From positions 5,022,001 through 5,086,000 of the forward strand of contig NZ_WNWM01000002.1 in the NCBI RefSeq assembly GCF_009727155.1: a stretch of 64,000 bases of DNA, given 5' to 3'. A program made the translations under genes and the position numbers. Below, one piece after another: positions 37,951 through 46,637 of the stretch. Origin of the DNA: Pseudoduganella dura (GTDB lineage Bacteria > Pseudomonadota > Gammaproteobacteria > Burkholderiales > Burkholderiaceae_D). The notes beneath the pieces are model-generated. The model ran no database searches. It was not told the DNA's origin and saw only the letters and a list, made by a program, of their open reading frames with translations. Each line of letters starts with the position of its first letter. The first letter of the stretch is position 1.

Positions 37951-38919
37951 ATGAACACGATATTCCTGCAACTGCTTGCCGATCGCACGGGCGTTCCCGC
38001 CGGCCTGGTGCTGGCGGCCCGGAACGACAAGCCGGCATCGCCCGCCCAGGCGCTGGCCCGGCTCGCGGCCGAGTTTCCCTGCCACTTCCGTACCGGGCTT
38101 GCCGAAGCGGCGGCAGCGCCCCTGCGGCAGGCCGGCTGGCACGAACTGGCGGCCGAGCGCACGCTGCGCGCCGATGCGCCACCCGGCAAGACCCTGCCGT
38201 TCCAGGTGGCCTGGATCGAAGGCGACTGGGCGCTGGCGCCGCCGGCGCGACCGGCCGGCAACGGCGCGGCGTCGCGCGCGCTGGCTCTGCAACTGGTGGA
38301 GCGGGTCAACGCGGATGCCGACACCCACGAGATCGAAGCCCTGCTGCGCCGCGATCCCACGCTGTCGTACCACCTGCTCCGCCTGGTCAATTCGCTCGGC
38401 GCAGGCGTCCGGAAGGGCACGGGCCGCACCATCACCAATTTCTCGCAGGCGATCCTGCTGCTGGGGCGCCAGCAGCTGCGCCGCTGGCTCAACCTGATGC
38501 TGTTCGCGGCGCGCGGCGGCGACGGGCGCTCGGCGATGCTGCTGGCCCGGGTGTCGGTGCGGGCTCGGCTGATGGAACTGCTGGCGCGGGCCACCGGCCT
38601 CGATCGCCTGAACCAGGAACAGGCCTTCATGACCGGCATGTTTTCGCTGCTGGGCGCGCTGTTCGGCGCGCCGCTGGCCGACGTGCTGGCGCCGCTGGCC
38701 CTCTCGGCCGCCGTGCAGCGCGCGCTGCTCTCGCGCCAGGGCGACATCGGTGCGCTGCTGGCGCTGGTGGAAGCGGCGGAGCAGGCCGATTTCGATGCCG
38801 TCTCCACGGCGCTCGAGGGTGCCCGGATACCGGCCGCCGACTTCAATGCGATGGTGATCGACGCCAACCTGTGGATGCTGGCCGTGACAGGCGACATGGC
38901 GGGCCGCTGCCATGCGTGA
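37951..38919 (+). CDS. HDOD domain protein
   Basis: The 322-residue protein has an HDOD domain from about residue 95 to 300 (LVERVNADADTHEIEALLRR, then DPTLSYHLLRLVNSLGAG and ILLLGRQQLRRWLNLMLFAA). This is a metal-independent relative of HD phosphohydrolases used as a signalling scaffold. The first 90 residues are unassigned; in YuxH-type proteins that position is an EAL domain. Here the EAL protein is encoded separately by the next gene, whose start overlaps this stop by eight bases. I choose the ATG at 37951 because upstream in-frame codons lack support. It probably works together with the downstream phosphodiesterase. Confidence 0.86.
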   Translation: MNTIFLQLLADRTGVPAGLVLAARNDKPASPAQALARLAAEFPCHFRTGLAEAAAAPLRQAGWHELAAERTLRADAPPGKTLPFQVAWIEGDWALAPPARPAGNGAASRALALQLVERVNADADTHEIEALLRRDPTLSYHLLRLVNSLGAGVRKGTGRTITNFSQAILLLGRQQLRRWLNLMLFAARGGDGRSAMLLARVSVRARLMELLARATGLDRLNQEQAFMTGMFSLLGALFGAPLADVLAPLALSAAVQRALLSRQGDIGALLALVEAAEQADFDAVSTALEGARIPAADFNAMVIDANLWMLAVTGDMAGRCHA

Positions 38920-41131
38920 TACCGCGATCATGCACTGCCTGGCGCTGTGCCGGGCCGCCCGCGCGCAGCAGGGAGCCGCACTGGCGCAAACGCTGGACCA
39001 GCTCGAGGCCGGGCTGGCCGCCCTGGGCAGCCAGCCCGAAGCGGAAGAAGCGGCACTGGCGCTGGACCTGGCCGGCTACGTGACCAGCTGGAGCGATGGC
39101 GCCGAGCAGATGTTCGGCTACAGCGCGGCCGAAGCGGTGGGCCAGCACGTGCTGTTCCTGTACACCGACGACGACGAGGGCAGCATCGCCGAACTCGTCG
39201 TGGAAGCGGACAACGCGACGGCCGAGGTGCGCCGCCGCAAGAAATCCGGCGAGGCGATCTGGGTCCGGCTGTCGATCACGCTGGTGGAGGAGGGCGGCAA
39301 GGCGGGCGACGGCACCGACAACGATACAGGCAACGACGCGGGCGGCGCGGCCGGCATGCATGTGCGCCTGACGCGGATGAAGGAAGGCCTGTCGGCGGCC
39401 GAGAAGACCAGCCTGCATGCGCGCATCATCGAGGAAACCGACCAGGGCGTGCTGGTCACCGACGCCGATGAGCGGATCGTGTCGATCAACAGCGCGTTCA
39501 CCCGCATCACCGGCTACACGATGGCCGAGGCCATCGGCAAGACCCCGGACCTGCTGCGCTCCGGCATGCACGGCGCCGGCTTCCGCAGCCAGGCGCGCGC
39601 GGCCATGGCGGGCGGCGCGCCGTGGCGCGGCGAAATCATGGGCCGCCGCAAGAACGGCGACCTGTTCCCCCAATCGGTGATCGTCAGCGCCGTGCGCGAC
39701 GAACATGGCCGCATCAGCCACACGTTCTCGCTGTTTACCGACATCAGCGTGCACAAGGACGCCGAGGCGCGCATGCAGCGCATGGCCAATTACGACGCGC
39801 TGACCGGCCTGCCGAACCAGGGCCTGCTGATGCAGCTGCTGGGGCAGGCGATGACGGAGGCGCGCCGCACGCACGAGCCCGGCGCGCTGCTGGTCGTCGA
39901 GATCACGCGGCTGGGCTCGATTTCCGACACGCTGGGCCACGATGTCGGCAATGCGTTGCTGGTCGAAGCGGGCCGGCTGCTGCGCTCGCGGCTGCGCGAA
40001 GGCGATATCCTGGCCAGGCTGGACGGCAACAAGTTCGCCATTGCCTTGCCGCGGGTCGAGCGGCGCGAGCAGGCGGCGCTGGTGGCGCGCAAGCTGGTCG
40101 AAGTGCTGGCCGCGCCGATCGGCGTCGGCAGGCGCTCGCTGCAGGTCGGCACCCATGTCGGCATCGCCGTGTATCCCGAGGATGCGCAGGAACCCGGCGC
40201 GCTGCTGCGCGGGGCGGACGTAGCGGCGATGCGTGCCGGAACCAGCATGGAGCCGGCGCTGCTGTTCTTTTCCGAGGAGATGAACCAGCACGCCAAGGAA
40301 CACCTGCGTATCGAAAGCGAATTGCGCGATGCGCTGGCGAACGGCGAACTGCTGCTGTACTACCAGCCGAAGGTAAGCCTGCGCAGCGGCCGCATCGTTG
40401 GCGCAGAAGCATTGCTGCGCTGGCGGCACCCGGTGCGCGGGCTGGTATCGCCGGGCGTGTTCATCCCGGTGGCGGAAGAAACGGGGCTCATCATGGAACT
40501 GGGCGACTGGGCCATCGAGGAGGCGTGCCGGCAGATCCGGCAGTGGCATGACGCCGGCCTGGAGATGCCGCCGGTCGCCGTCAATTTGTCGGCCCGGCAG
40601 TTCGACACCGGCCTGCCGCAACGCATGGCGGCGGTGCTCGAACGGCACGACGTGAGCCCCGAGCAGGTCATGCTGGAGATCACGGAAAGCCTGCTGGTAC
40701 GCGGCGCCGACACCGTTATCGGGATCATGAACGACCTGGTGGCGATGGGCCTGGCGCTGGCGCTGGACGATTTCGGTACCGGTTATTCGAGCCTGGCGTA
40801 CCTGAAGAAATTCCCGATCAGCACGCTGAAGATCGACCGCGCCTTCGTGATCGGCCTGCCGCACGAGGAAAACGACTGCGCGATCGCCCGCGCGATCGTC
40901 ACGATGGCGCAGCAAATGCGGCAGGAGATCGTCGCGGAAGGCGTGGAGACGGAAGACCAGATGACGTTCCTGCGCGACCTGGGTTGCGACCAGCTGCAGG
41001 GCTACCTGTTCAGCCAGCCCGTGCCCGCCGTCGACTTCCAGCGCATGCTGGGCGAGGGCCGCCGCCTCGCGCTGCCCCATCCGCATGCCGAACGCGCACG
41101 TACGGGAGCGCCGGTGGCGCAGTGCTCCTGA
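38912..41131 (+). CDS. PAS-PAS-(degenerate GGDEF)-EAL cyclic-di-GMP phosphodiesterase
   Basis: This 739-residue cytoplasmic protein has two PAS domains (about 45-130 and 165-285), a GGDEF-type domain (295-455) and an EAL domain (470-715). The GGDEF signature is degenerate (ARLDGNKFAIAL), so no cyclase activity is expected, although the I-site-like RxxD in LREGDILAR remains. The EAL side is complete: GAEALLRWRHP, NLSARQF, LEITES, DDFGTGYSSL, KIDRAFV and AEGVETEDQ. It should therefore degrade cyclic di-GMP, tuned by PAS input and perhaps by GTP or c-di-GMP binding. It overlaps the HDOD gene by eight bases, indicating translational coupling. Confidence 0.93.
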   Translation: MRDTAIMHCLALCRAARAQQGAALAQTLDQLEAGLAALGSQPEAEEAALALDLAGYVTSWSDGAEQMFGYSAAEAVGQHVLFLYTDDDEGSIAELVVEADNATAEVRRRKKSGEAIWVRLSITLVEEGGKAGDGTDNDTGNDAGGAAGMHVRLTRMKEGLSAAEKTSLHARIIEETDQGVLVTDADERIVSINSAFTRITGYTMAEAIGKTPDLLRSGMHGAGFRSQARAAMAGGAPWRGEIMGRRKNGDLFPQSVIVSAVRDEHGRISHTFSLFTDISVHKDAEARMQRMANYDALTGLPNQGLLMQLLGQAMTEARRTHEPGALLVVEITRLGSISDTLGHDVGNALLVEAGRLLRSRLREGDILARLDGNKFAIALPRVERREQAALVARKLVEVLAAPIGVGRRSLQVGTHVGIAVYPEDAQEPGALLRGADVAAMRAGTSMEPALLFFSEEMNQHAKEHLRIESELRDALANGELLLYYQPKVSLRSGRIVGAEALLRWRHPVRGLVSPGVFIPVAEETGLIMELGDWAIEEACRQIRQWHDAGLEMPPVAVNLSARQFDTGLPQRMAAVLERHDVSPEQVMLEITESLLVRGADTVIGIMNDLVAMGLALALDDFGTGYSSLAYLKKFPISTLKIDRAFVIGLPHEENDCAIARAIVTMAQQMRQEIVAEGVETEDQMTFLRDLGCDQLQGYLFSQPVPAVDFQRMLGEGRRLALPHPHAERARTGAPVAQCS

Positions 41132-41180
41132 TCCGCCGGCCGCTATCGATGCGGCACTTCATCCGGTGACGGCACATGAT

Positions 41181-41208
41181 CGAAAGCCGCTCATGCGGGC
41201 GGCTTTCG
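41181..41208. terminator. Hairpin between convergent genes, possible bidirectional terminator
   Basis: CGAAAGCCGC (41181-41190) and GCGGCTTTCG (41199-41208) form a perfect 10-bp stem with an 8-nt loop, midway between the phosphodiesterase and KGG-protein stop codons. No long T tract follows on either strand. Confidence 0.5.
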
Positions 41209-41266
41209 ACAGGTGTTCCCGAATGGCCGGGAACCGCGCCCGGGCGCCGCTGTTTCCCAAGCGCGC

Positions 41267-41644
41267 TCAGCGCTTGTCGTCGTTCTTGTGGCTTTGGCGG
41301 CCTGCCTGCGCATGCTGCTCGGGCGTGCCGCCGCGCACGCCGCCACCCTGGCCGCCCTGGTTGCCCTGATTACCGCCCTGGCTGGCCTGGTTGCCGCCGC
41401 CGGAACCCTGGTTGCCGCTCTGGCGATTGCCATCGTTCTTGTGGCTCATGCTGCCGGCCCTGCGTGCTTCTTCCGATGTGAATTCGTGTGCGTTGCCGGA
41501 GGCGTGCGCAGCGCGGCCGCCTTCGGAGGCGATTTCACGCTGGCGTTGCGGGTCCATGGAAGCAAAACCACGGTTGCTGGTATCGCCGCTCTGCTTGCTG
41601 CCTTTGTTGCCGCCCTGGTTGTTACCTTGGTTCGATGAAGCCAT
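41267..41644 (-). CDS. KGG-type stress-induced protein
   Basis: The 125-residue hydrophilic protein has low-complexity Gly/Asn/Gln stretches at both ends. Its conserved centre, RGFASMDPQRQREIASEGGR followed by AAHASGNAHEFTSEEARRAG, is the KGG (YciG/general-stress) motif. A second half motif, GGTPEQHAQAGRQSHKN, closes the protein. Members accumulate in stationary phase or stress; their biochemical role is unknown. AGGAG precedes the start. About 270 bp of untranslated DNA lies upstream, probably with its promoter, but I cannot place the boxes. It converges on the phosphodiesterase gene. Confidence 0.85.
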   Translation of the reverse strand: MASSNQGNNQGGNKGSKQSGDTSNRGFASMDPQRQREIASEGGRAAHASGNAHEFTSEEARRAGSMSHKNDGNRQSGNQGSGGGNQASQGGNQGNQGGQGGGVRGGTPEQHAQAGRQSHKNDDKR

Positions 41645-41918
41645 GGTGATCTCCTAGTAAGCTATGAACATTGCATCCCTTTTGCACCTGTTTCCGCCCG
41701 CTGTCGTCATGTCCGGCGTCGCGTTCAAGTCGTGTAAGGGAGCGCTCATCTTAGGCTCAATGGATGGCTGTTTTTATAAGAGATCAGGAGGGTACTTTGT
41801 AGGACAACAGCCAACAAAAAAGTAACACAGCAGTTCAAAAATGTCACAATCATGACGCTTGCCGCGGCTGATCATTCTTCACGACACGCGCCTTTTCTCG
41901 AACCAACCAACCGAAGCG

Positions 41919-42332
41919 ATGACGATCCTTTCCATGCCCCTGCGCCTGCGCCCGGGAGACGACCTGCGAGGCGCGATCGAAGCGGTCCTGCGCGAACACG
42001 GCGCAGCCTTTGTCCTGCAGGGCATCGGCTCGCTGTCGGTGGCGCGGCTGCGCTTCGCCGGCCGTCCGCAGCCCGATGTGCTCGCGGGAGATCTCGAGAT
42101 CCTGACGCTGGCCGGCTCGGTGTCGCCCGATGGCGCGCACCTGCACATGGCCGTCGCCGACGCGGCGGGCCGCGTGTCCGGCGGCCACGTCGCGCCGGGC
42201 TGCATCGTGCGCACGACCGCCGAGCTGCTGGTGGCGCTGTTGCCCGGCCACGTATTCGCCCGCGAACACGACAGCGGAACCGGCTACCCGGAACTGTCGA
42301 TCCGCCCTGTGCCCCAGGCAAGCGCTTCCTAG
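41919..42332 (+). CDS. PPC (DUF296) domain protein
   Basis: This is a 137-residue single-domain PPC protein. The run LRPGDDLRGAIEAVLREHG, the strands LQGIGSLSVARLRFAG and EILTLAGSVSPDG, the histidines of HLHMAVADAAGRVSGGHV and the closing TGYPELSIRP all fit. In plants this domain accompanies AT-hook motifs. Bacterial stand-alone versions are trimeric and of uncertain function, perhaps DNA or small-molecule binding. The start at 41919 gives the compact domain; an upstream in-frame ATG at 41859 adds residues without homology. It converges with the DUF3820 gene, with a 4-base overlap of stops. Confidence 0.88.
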   Translation: MTILSMPLRLRPGDDLRGAIEAVLREHGAAFVLQGIGSLSVARLRFAGRPQPDVLAGDLEILTLAGSVSPDGAHLHMAVADAAGRVSGGHVAPGCIVRTTAELLVALLPGHVFAREHDSGTGYPELSIRPVPQASAS

Positions 42333-42550
42333 CGCCTGCCTGGGGCGCGCAGCGGATCGAGCAGCCCCCGCAGGTCGTTGTGGTCGAGTTCGTACATCAG
42401 CGCCAGCAACGCGCCCAGTTCGCCTTTCGGAAAACCTTCGCGGGCCATCCAGCCCAGGTAATGGCCGGGCAGTTCGGCCAGCGTGCGGCCCTTGTATTTC
42501 CCATATGGCATCTCGCGAACGAGCAACCGGGAGAGTGCTTCACTATTCAT
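42329..42550 (-). CDS. DUF3820 family protein
   Basis: The 73-residue protein has the family pattern MPYGKYKGRTLAELPGHYLGW, read here as MPYGKYKGRTLAELP and HYLGWMAREGFPKGELGALL. DUF3820 proteins are small, cytosolic and often annotated as quorum-sensing-regulated virulence-factor-like; their function is not settled. It overlaps the PPC gene tail to tail by four bases. The MFS gene lies upstream in the opposite direction 114 bp away, so their promoters share that gap. Confidence 0.85.
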   Translation of the reverse strand: MNSEALSRLLVREMPYGKYKGRTLAELPGHYLGWMAREGFPKGELGALLALMYELDHNDLRGLLDPLRAPGRR

Positions 42551-42664
42551 ATTGTTGCGGCTGGGTCAAAGAACATCTGCTTCGCTAAGGCTTTTTCGAA
42601 AGAATCACTTCCGGGATACTGCACGGTATTGCATTCACCATTCAGTACTTTACAGGAGTCATTC

Positions 42665-43870
42665 ATGCCCATTGCCCTGCTGGCGCTCACGATCAGCGCC
42701 TTTGCCATCGGAACCACCGAATTCGTCATCGTCGGGCTGTTGCCCACCATGGCGGCCGACCTGCACGTCACGCTGCCGTCGGCCGGCCTGCTCGTCAGCC
42801 TGTACGCCCTCGGCGTGGCCATCGGCGCACCCGTGCTGACGGCGCTGACCGGCAAGGTGCCCCGCAAGCTGCTGCTGCTGGCACTGATGGTGCTGTTCAC
42901 CGCGGGCAACCTGCTGGCCTGGCAGGCGCCGGGCTACGAATCGCTGGTGGCCGCCCGTATCCTCACTGGCCTGGCGCATGGCGTGTTCTTCTCGATCGGA
43001 TCGACGATCGCCACGTCGCTCGTGCCCAAGGAAAAGGCGGCCAGCGCGATCGCCATCATGTTTACCGGCCTGACCGTTGCCCTGGTCACCGGCGTGCCGC
43101 TGGGTACCTTCATCGGCCAGCACTTCGGCTGGCGCGAAACGTTCCTGGCGGTGTCGGCGCTGGGCGTGGTCGCGTTCATCGGCAGCCTGCTGTTCGTGCC
43201 GACGGATATCCAGCACACGAAACCCGCATCGCTGCTGGCGCAGGTGCAGGTGCTGGCGCAGCCCAGGCTGCTGCTGGTCTACGCGATGACGGCGGTCGGC
43301 TATGGCGGCTCGTTCATCGCCTTCACGTTCCTGGCGCCGATCCTGCAGCAGGTGGCCGGCTTCGGCGAAAGTGCCGTGGGCCTGGTGATGCTGGTGTATG
43401 GCGTATCGGTCGCCTTCGGCAATATCTGGGGCGGCAGGCTGGCCGACCGGCGCGGCCCGATCGGCGCATTGAAGATCATCTTCCTGGGCCTGGCCGCCGT
43501 GCTGCTGGCGCTGACGTTCACCGCGCCGCACCCGTGGCTGGTGGTGTTGACGGTCCTGCTGTGGGGCGCGGTCGCATTCGGCAACGTCGCGGGGCTGCAG
43601 GTGTACGTGGTGCAGCAGGCGGAACACTACACGCCGCGCGCCGTCGACGTGGCTTCCGGGCTCAACATTGCCGCGTTCAATCTCGGCATCGCCGGCGGCG
43701 CGTGGGGCGGCGGACATATCGTCGAGCAGCTCGGCCTCGTGCACACCGGCTGGATCGGCGCGCTGGTGGTACTGGGCGCCTATGGCCTGACGGCGCTGTC
43801 CGGCCGGCTGGACCGGCTGAACCCGCGCCCGGTCACGTCAGGCAAGTCACTCCACGCCGTCGTTCACTAG
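42665..43870 (+). CDS. MFS exporter (DHA1, YdhP/AraJ-like)
   Basis: This is a 401-residue, 12-helix transporter. It opens with ISAFAIGTTEFVIVGLLPTM, the hallmark of the AraJ/YdhP branch. It has the motif-C-like segment GLTVALVTGVPLGTFIGQHFG (seen as GVPLGTFIGQHFGWRETF) and the loop GGRLADRRGPIGALK between helices 8 and 9. It probably exports a sugar, arabinoside or drug with proton exchange; the substrate is unknown. AGGAGT is at the right distance from the ATG. Unlike the MFS gene at 27881 it has no adjacent regulator. Confidence 0.92.
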   Translation: MPIALLALTISAFAIGTTEFVIVGLLPTMAADLHVTLPSAGLLVSLYALGVAIGAPVLTALTGKVPRKLLLLALMVLFTAGNLLAWQAPGYESLVAARILTGLAHGVFFSIGSTIATSLVPKEKAASAIAIMFTGLTVALVTGVPLGTFIGQHFGWRETFLAVSALGVVAFIGSLLFVPTDIQHTKPASLLAQVQVLAQPRLLLVYAMTAVGYGGSFIAFTFLAPILQQVAGFGESAVGLVMLVYGVSVAFGNIWGGRLADRRGPIGALKIIFLGLAAVLLALTFTAPHPWLVVLTVLLWGAVAFGNVAGLQVYVVQQAEHYTPRAVDVASGLNIAAFNLGIAGGAWGGGHIVEQLGLVHTGWIGALVVLGAYGLTALSGRLDRLNPRPVTSGKSLHAVVH

Positions 43871-43884
43871 GCCTACCGGGGCCG

Positions 43885-44220
43885 CTAAGGCGTCTTGGGC
43901 AGGGCAGGGGGCCCGTCCGGGGACGCTCCGGATGCGGGCCCCTTTTTCAGCTCCTTCATGAATTGCCGGAAATGGGGCTGGAATTCGGCGAACAGCGGGT
44001 GATCGCGGTTTTCCAGCATCACCTCGGAAAACAGTTTCAGCCCGACGGCAAACGCCGTGGCGGTTTCCGGGCCGAAATCGCCACGGCCGCGCATGCGCTC
44101 GACGATGGCGAAGATGTCGTCGTGGTTGCCGACCTCGAACGCCAGGGAATCGCGTGTGACGGGATGGCCGCCCGGATCCTGCAGGTGTTCGACGGTGACG
44201 CGGTAACGGTGCTGCTTCAT
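43885..44220 (-). CDS. DUF3861 family protein
   Basis: The 111-residue soluble protein starts MKQHRYRVTVEHLQDPGG and has FEVGNHDDIFAIVERM and AFAVGLKLFSEVML, the DUF3861 core. The tail after residue 90 is Gly/Pro/Lys rich and probably disordered. Function is unknown; relatives are usually about 90 residues. The ATG at 44220 is preferred because GAGGGGG precedes it and homology starts there, even though the frame is open further upstream. It lies 26 bp downstream of the acyl-CoA dehydrogenase-like gene on the same strand. Confidence 0.85.
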   Translation of the reverse strand: MKQHRYRVTVEHLQDPGGHPVTRDSLAFEVGNHDDIFAIVERMRGRGDFGPETATAFAVGLKLFSEVMLENRDHPLFAEFQPHFRQFMKELKKGPASGASPDGPPALPKTP

Positions 44221-44246
44221 GATGCCCCCTCGTGTTCCAGTAGAGT

Positions 44247-45332
44247 TCAGTCCGGCAGCAGCAGCGCATGCTGCGTGGCGGTATGGAAATCGCGCCAGAC
44301 GCGGTTGATGGCGGCGTCCTCGCGCGCCGCCTGCAGCCCGCAATACGGATACAGCGCATCGACATTGCGGCGGCAGGTTTCGACAAGCCGCAAGGATACC
44401 TGCTGCAGGCTTTCCTCGTCCGGTACGGCGTGGCGCACCACGTCGGCCCAGGCGCGGTCGAGTGTTTCATGCAGCGCCGCGCGGCCCGCCGCCAGTTCCT
44501 CGCGCGCCCGCGCCAGCCGCGCCGCCACCGACGGCACTTCGGCCAGGGGCACGCCGCTGCCGTGCTGCCGCCGCGCAGCGACCAGCGGTTCGGCCAGCGC
44601 GACGAAGCGCCCGGCCATGCCGAGCAGGTTGGCCGCCAGCGTCACGTAGGCCAGCGCCATGAACGGGAACCGGTACAGCGGGCCGTCCGCCGTGGCGTGG
44701 GCGGCATCGATGGCGAAACCATGGCTGGCCGGCACGCGCGCGCCGTCGATGCGGTAGGCATGCGAGGCCGAGGCGCGCAGGCCGATGCTGCGCCACGACG
44801 ATTCCAGCGTCACGTGCCGCGCCGGCACGACGAAAGCGCGGATGCGCGGCTTGCCCGCCTCGTCGCGAACAATCTCTCCCCGTATGCGCAGCACGGCGTT
44901 CAGCGTGAAATGCGTGGCCATCGGCGCGCCGCTGGCGTAATCCCAGCGGCCGGTAATGATGAAGTCGTCGCCGTCGGTGTCCGCGAATCCGGTCGGCGCG
45001 CCGCTGCCGGCCAGGCACACGCCCGGCGTGCCGATGATCCCGCTCGCCAGGGCAGGGGGCAGGAAGCCGGCGAACCAGCCGGCACCCGCGCACAGCGTGA
45101 CGACCCAGCCCAGGCTGCCGTCGGTGGCGGCGATCTCTTCCTCCAGCCGCACCACCGCCGGCAGCGGCAGCTCGGCGCCGCCCGCCGCGCGCGGCGCCAG
45201 CATCGTCAGCCATCCCTGCCCGTGCAGCGTTTCCTGCTGTTCGGGCAGCAGGAAACCTGCCAGCTCCGCCTGCCGCCATGCATCCACGGAACCGGACACC
45301 AGGTCTTTTGCCATATTTCCCGGATCAGCCAT
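44247..45332 (-). CDS. Acyl-CoA dehydrogenase family protein
   Basis: The 361-residue flavoprotein-like protein has the three-part acyl-CoA dehydrogenase layout: a helical N-terminal domain to about residue 95, a beta-barrel middle (FIITGRWDYASGAPMATHF, RSIGLRASASHAYRIDGARV) and a C-terminal four-helix bundle. The C-terminal part is closer to the Acyl-CoA_dh_2 group, which includes flavin-dependent hydroxylases and desulfurisation enzymes, so true dehydrogenase activity is uncertain. Its start lies within the end of the dgt gene (8-base overlap), so expression is probably coupled to dgt. That pairing has no obvious metabolic logic. Confidence 0.82.
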   Translation of the reverse strand: MADPGNMAKDLVSGSVDAWRQAELAGFLLPEQQETLHGQGWLTMLAPRAAGGAELPLPAVVRLEEEIAATDGSLGWVVTLCAGAGWFAGFLPPALASGIIGTPGVCLAGSGAPTGFADTDGDDFIITGRWDYASGAPMATHFTLNAVLRIRGEIVRDEAGKPRIRAFVVPARHVTLESSWRSIGLRASASHAYRIDGARVPASHGFAIDAAHATADGPLYRFPFMALAYVTLAANLLGMAGRFVALAEPLVAARRQHGSGVPLAEVPSVAARLARAREELAAGRAALHETLDRAWADVVRHAVPDEESLQQVSLRLVETCRRNVDALYPYCGLQAAREDAAINRVWRDFHTATQHALLLPD

Positions 45333-46542
45333 AGATGCGCTCCAGGCTGCCCTTGCCGAAGTATTTCTCGTATTCTGCGGCGGCGTTCACGTCCATCATG
45401 CCGGCGATGTAGTCCAGCACCAGCCGCGCGCGCGAATCGGCCAGGCAGCGCAGTTCCGGCGGCAGCAGCACGTTGTCGCGGTTGTAGTTGCGGTCCGTCA
45501 GCACCTCGAACAGGCCGCGGATGATCTTTTCGCCGCGTTTTTCATACAGCTGCACATCCTTCTTGCGCAGGATCGCCTTCCACAGCAGCGATTTGAGCCC
45601 GCGCGCCAGCGGCCCCATCGTGCGGTAGCCCAGCTCCGGGCCGTGCCGACCCTCGATGACGGCGATGTCGCGGCACAGCTCGTGCACGATCTGCGAAGTC
45701 ATCTCCTTGCGCAGCACGATCGAGTATTCCTCCGAACTGGCCTGGGCCTCGCTTTTCAGCGCTTCTTCATGGGCGCCGTGGGCGATGCGCGAGAATGGCT
45801 CGAAGGCGTCGGCGAAGTCGCGGCTGATGCGGAACTCGTGCAGGATTTCGCCCCACGTGATGATGCCGAAGCTCATCGCATCTTCCAGGTCGTGCGCGGC
45901 GTAGGCGATCTCATCCGACAGATCCATGATCTGCGCATCGATGGTCTTGCCGATCGACAGGCCATGCCGCGCCAGCTCGCCGGCGAGGAAGTGATAATCG
46001 TCGTCGTACAGGAATTTTTTCGGGTTGTCGGCGCGCCGATGGAAATACTTGGTGATGCCGGCCAGCGTGCGCACCGTGAGGTTCAGGCCGGCATACGCGT
46101 GGTGCTTCTTTTCCAGCGTGCGCAGGATGCGGAAGGCCTGCGCGTTGCCCTCGAAGCCGCCGTCGCCGGCGCCCAGTTCGTCGAGGATGCGTTCGCCGTA
46201 ATGGCCGAACGGCGGGTTGCCCAGGTCGTGCGCCAGCGCGCAGGTTTCGGCGACCACGCTGCGCTCGAGCCCCAGGTCGGCGGCGATCGAGCGGGCGATC
46301 TGCGCCACTTCCAGGCTGTGCGTGAGCCGGTTGCGGTTGAAATTGGCGGCGTCCACGCCCAGCAGCTGCATCTTGCCCTGCAGCCGGCGGAACGACGACG
46401 AATACAGCACGCGCGCATAGTCGCGCATGCATTCCTCGCGGCCCGCGGCGCGGCCGTCGGCCTGCGCGTGGACGCGCGCCTCGAGCGGCAGGATCAGCGC
46501 TTCCTGCTCGCGGGCGAATTGCCGGGTGGCGGCACAGTACAT
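45325..46542 (-). CDS. dgt: Deoxyguanosinetriphosphate triphosphohydrolase family protein
   Basis: This 405-residue HD-domain enzyme removes triphosphate from dGTP or other dNTPs and thereby shapes nucleotide pools. Metal-binding residues are in [15 protein letters not shown] (His), [17 protein letters not shown] (His-Asp) and [17 protein letters not shown] (Asp). The N-terminal [20 protein letters not shown] is typical of the type-1 family. AGAGGA precedes the start. The substrate may be broader than dGTP, as in dNTPase relatives. The acyl-CoA dehydrogenase-like gene overlaps its end; the divergent symporter gene begins 96 bp away. Confidence 0.92.
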   Translation of the reverse strand: MYCAATRQFAREQEALILPLEARVHAQADGRAAGREECMRDYARVLYSSSFRRLQGKMQLLGVDAANFNRNRLTHSLEVAQIARSIAADLGLERSVVAETCALAHDLGNPPFGHYGERILDELGAGDGGFEGNAQAFRILRTLEKKHHAYAGLNLTVRTLAGITKYFHRRADNPKKFLYDDDYHFLAGELARHGLSIGKTIDAQIMDLSDEIAYAAHDLEDAMSFGIITWGEILHEFRISRDFADAFEPFSRIAHGAHEEALKSEAQASSEEYSIVLRKEMTSQIVHELCRDIAVIEGRHGPELGYRTMGPLARGLKSLLWKAILRKKDVQLYEKRGEKIIRGLFEVLTDRNYNRDNVLLPPELRCLADSRARLVLDYIAGMMDVNAAAEYEKYFGKGSLERIYG

Positions 46543-46637
46543 GATCGGTCCTCTGGTGATGCTGTTCGTCTCCCGCGGATTGTAGCCCGGCGGCAGGTGT
46601 ATATTGCTGCCGGTTCGAACTTTACAATGCGCTCCGT

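Noticed and set aside
41181..41208. Small RNA in the gap between the phosphodiesterase and KGG genes
   Set aside because: Only a simple hairpin without promoter or T tract; better read as a convergent-gene terminator.
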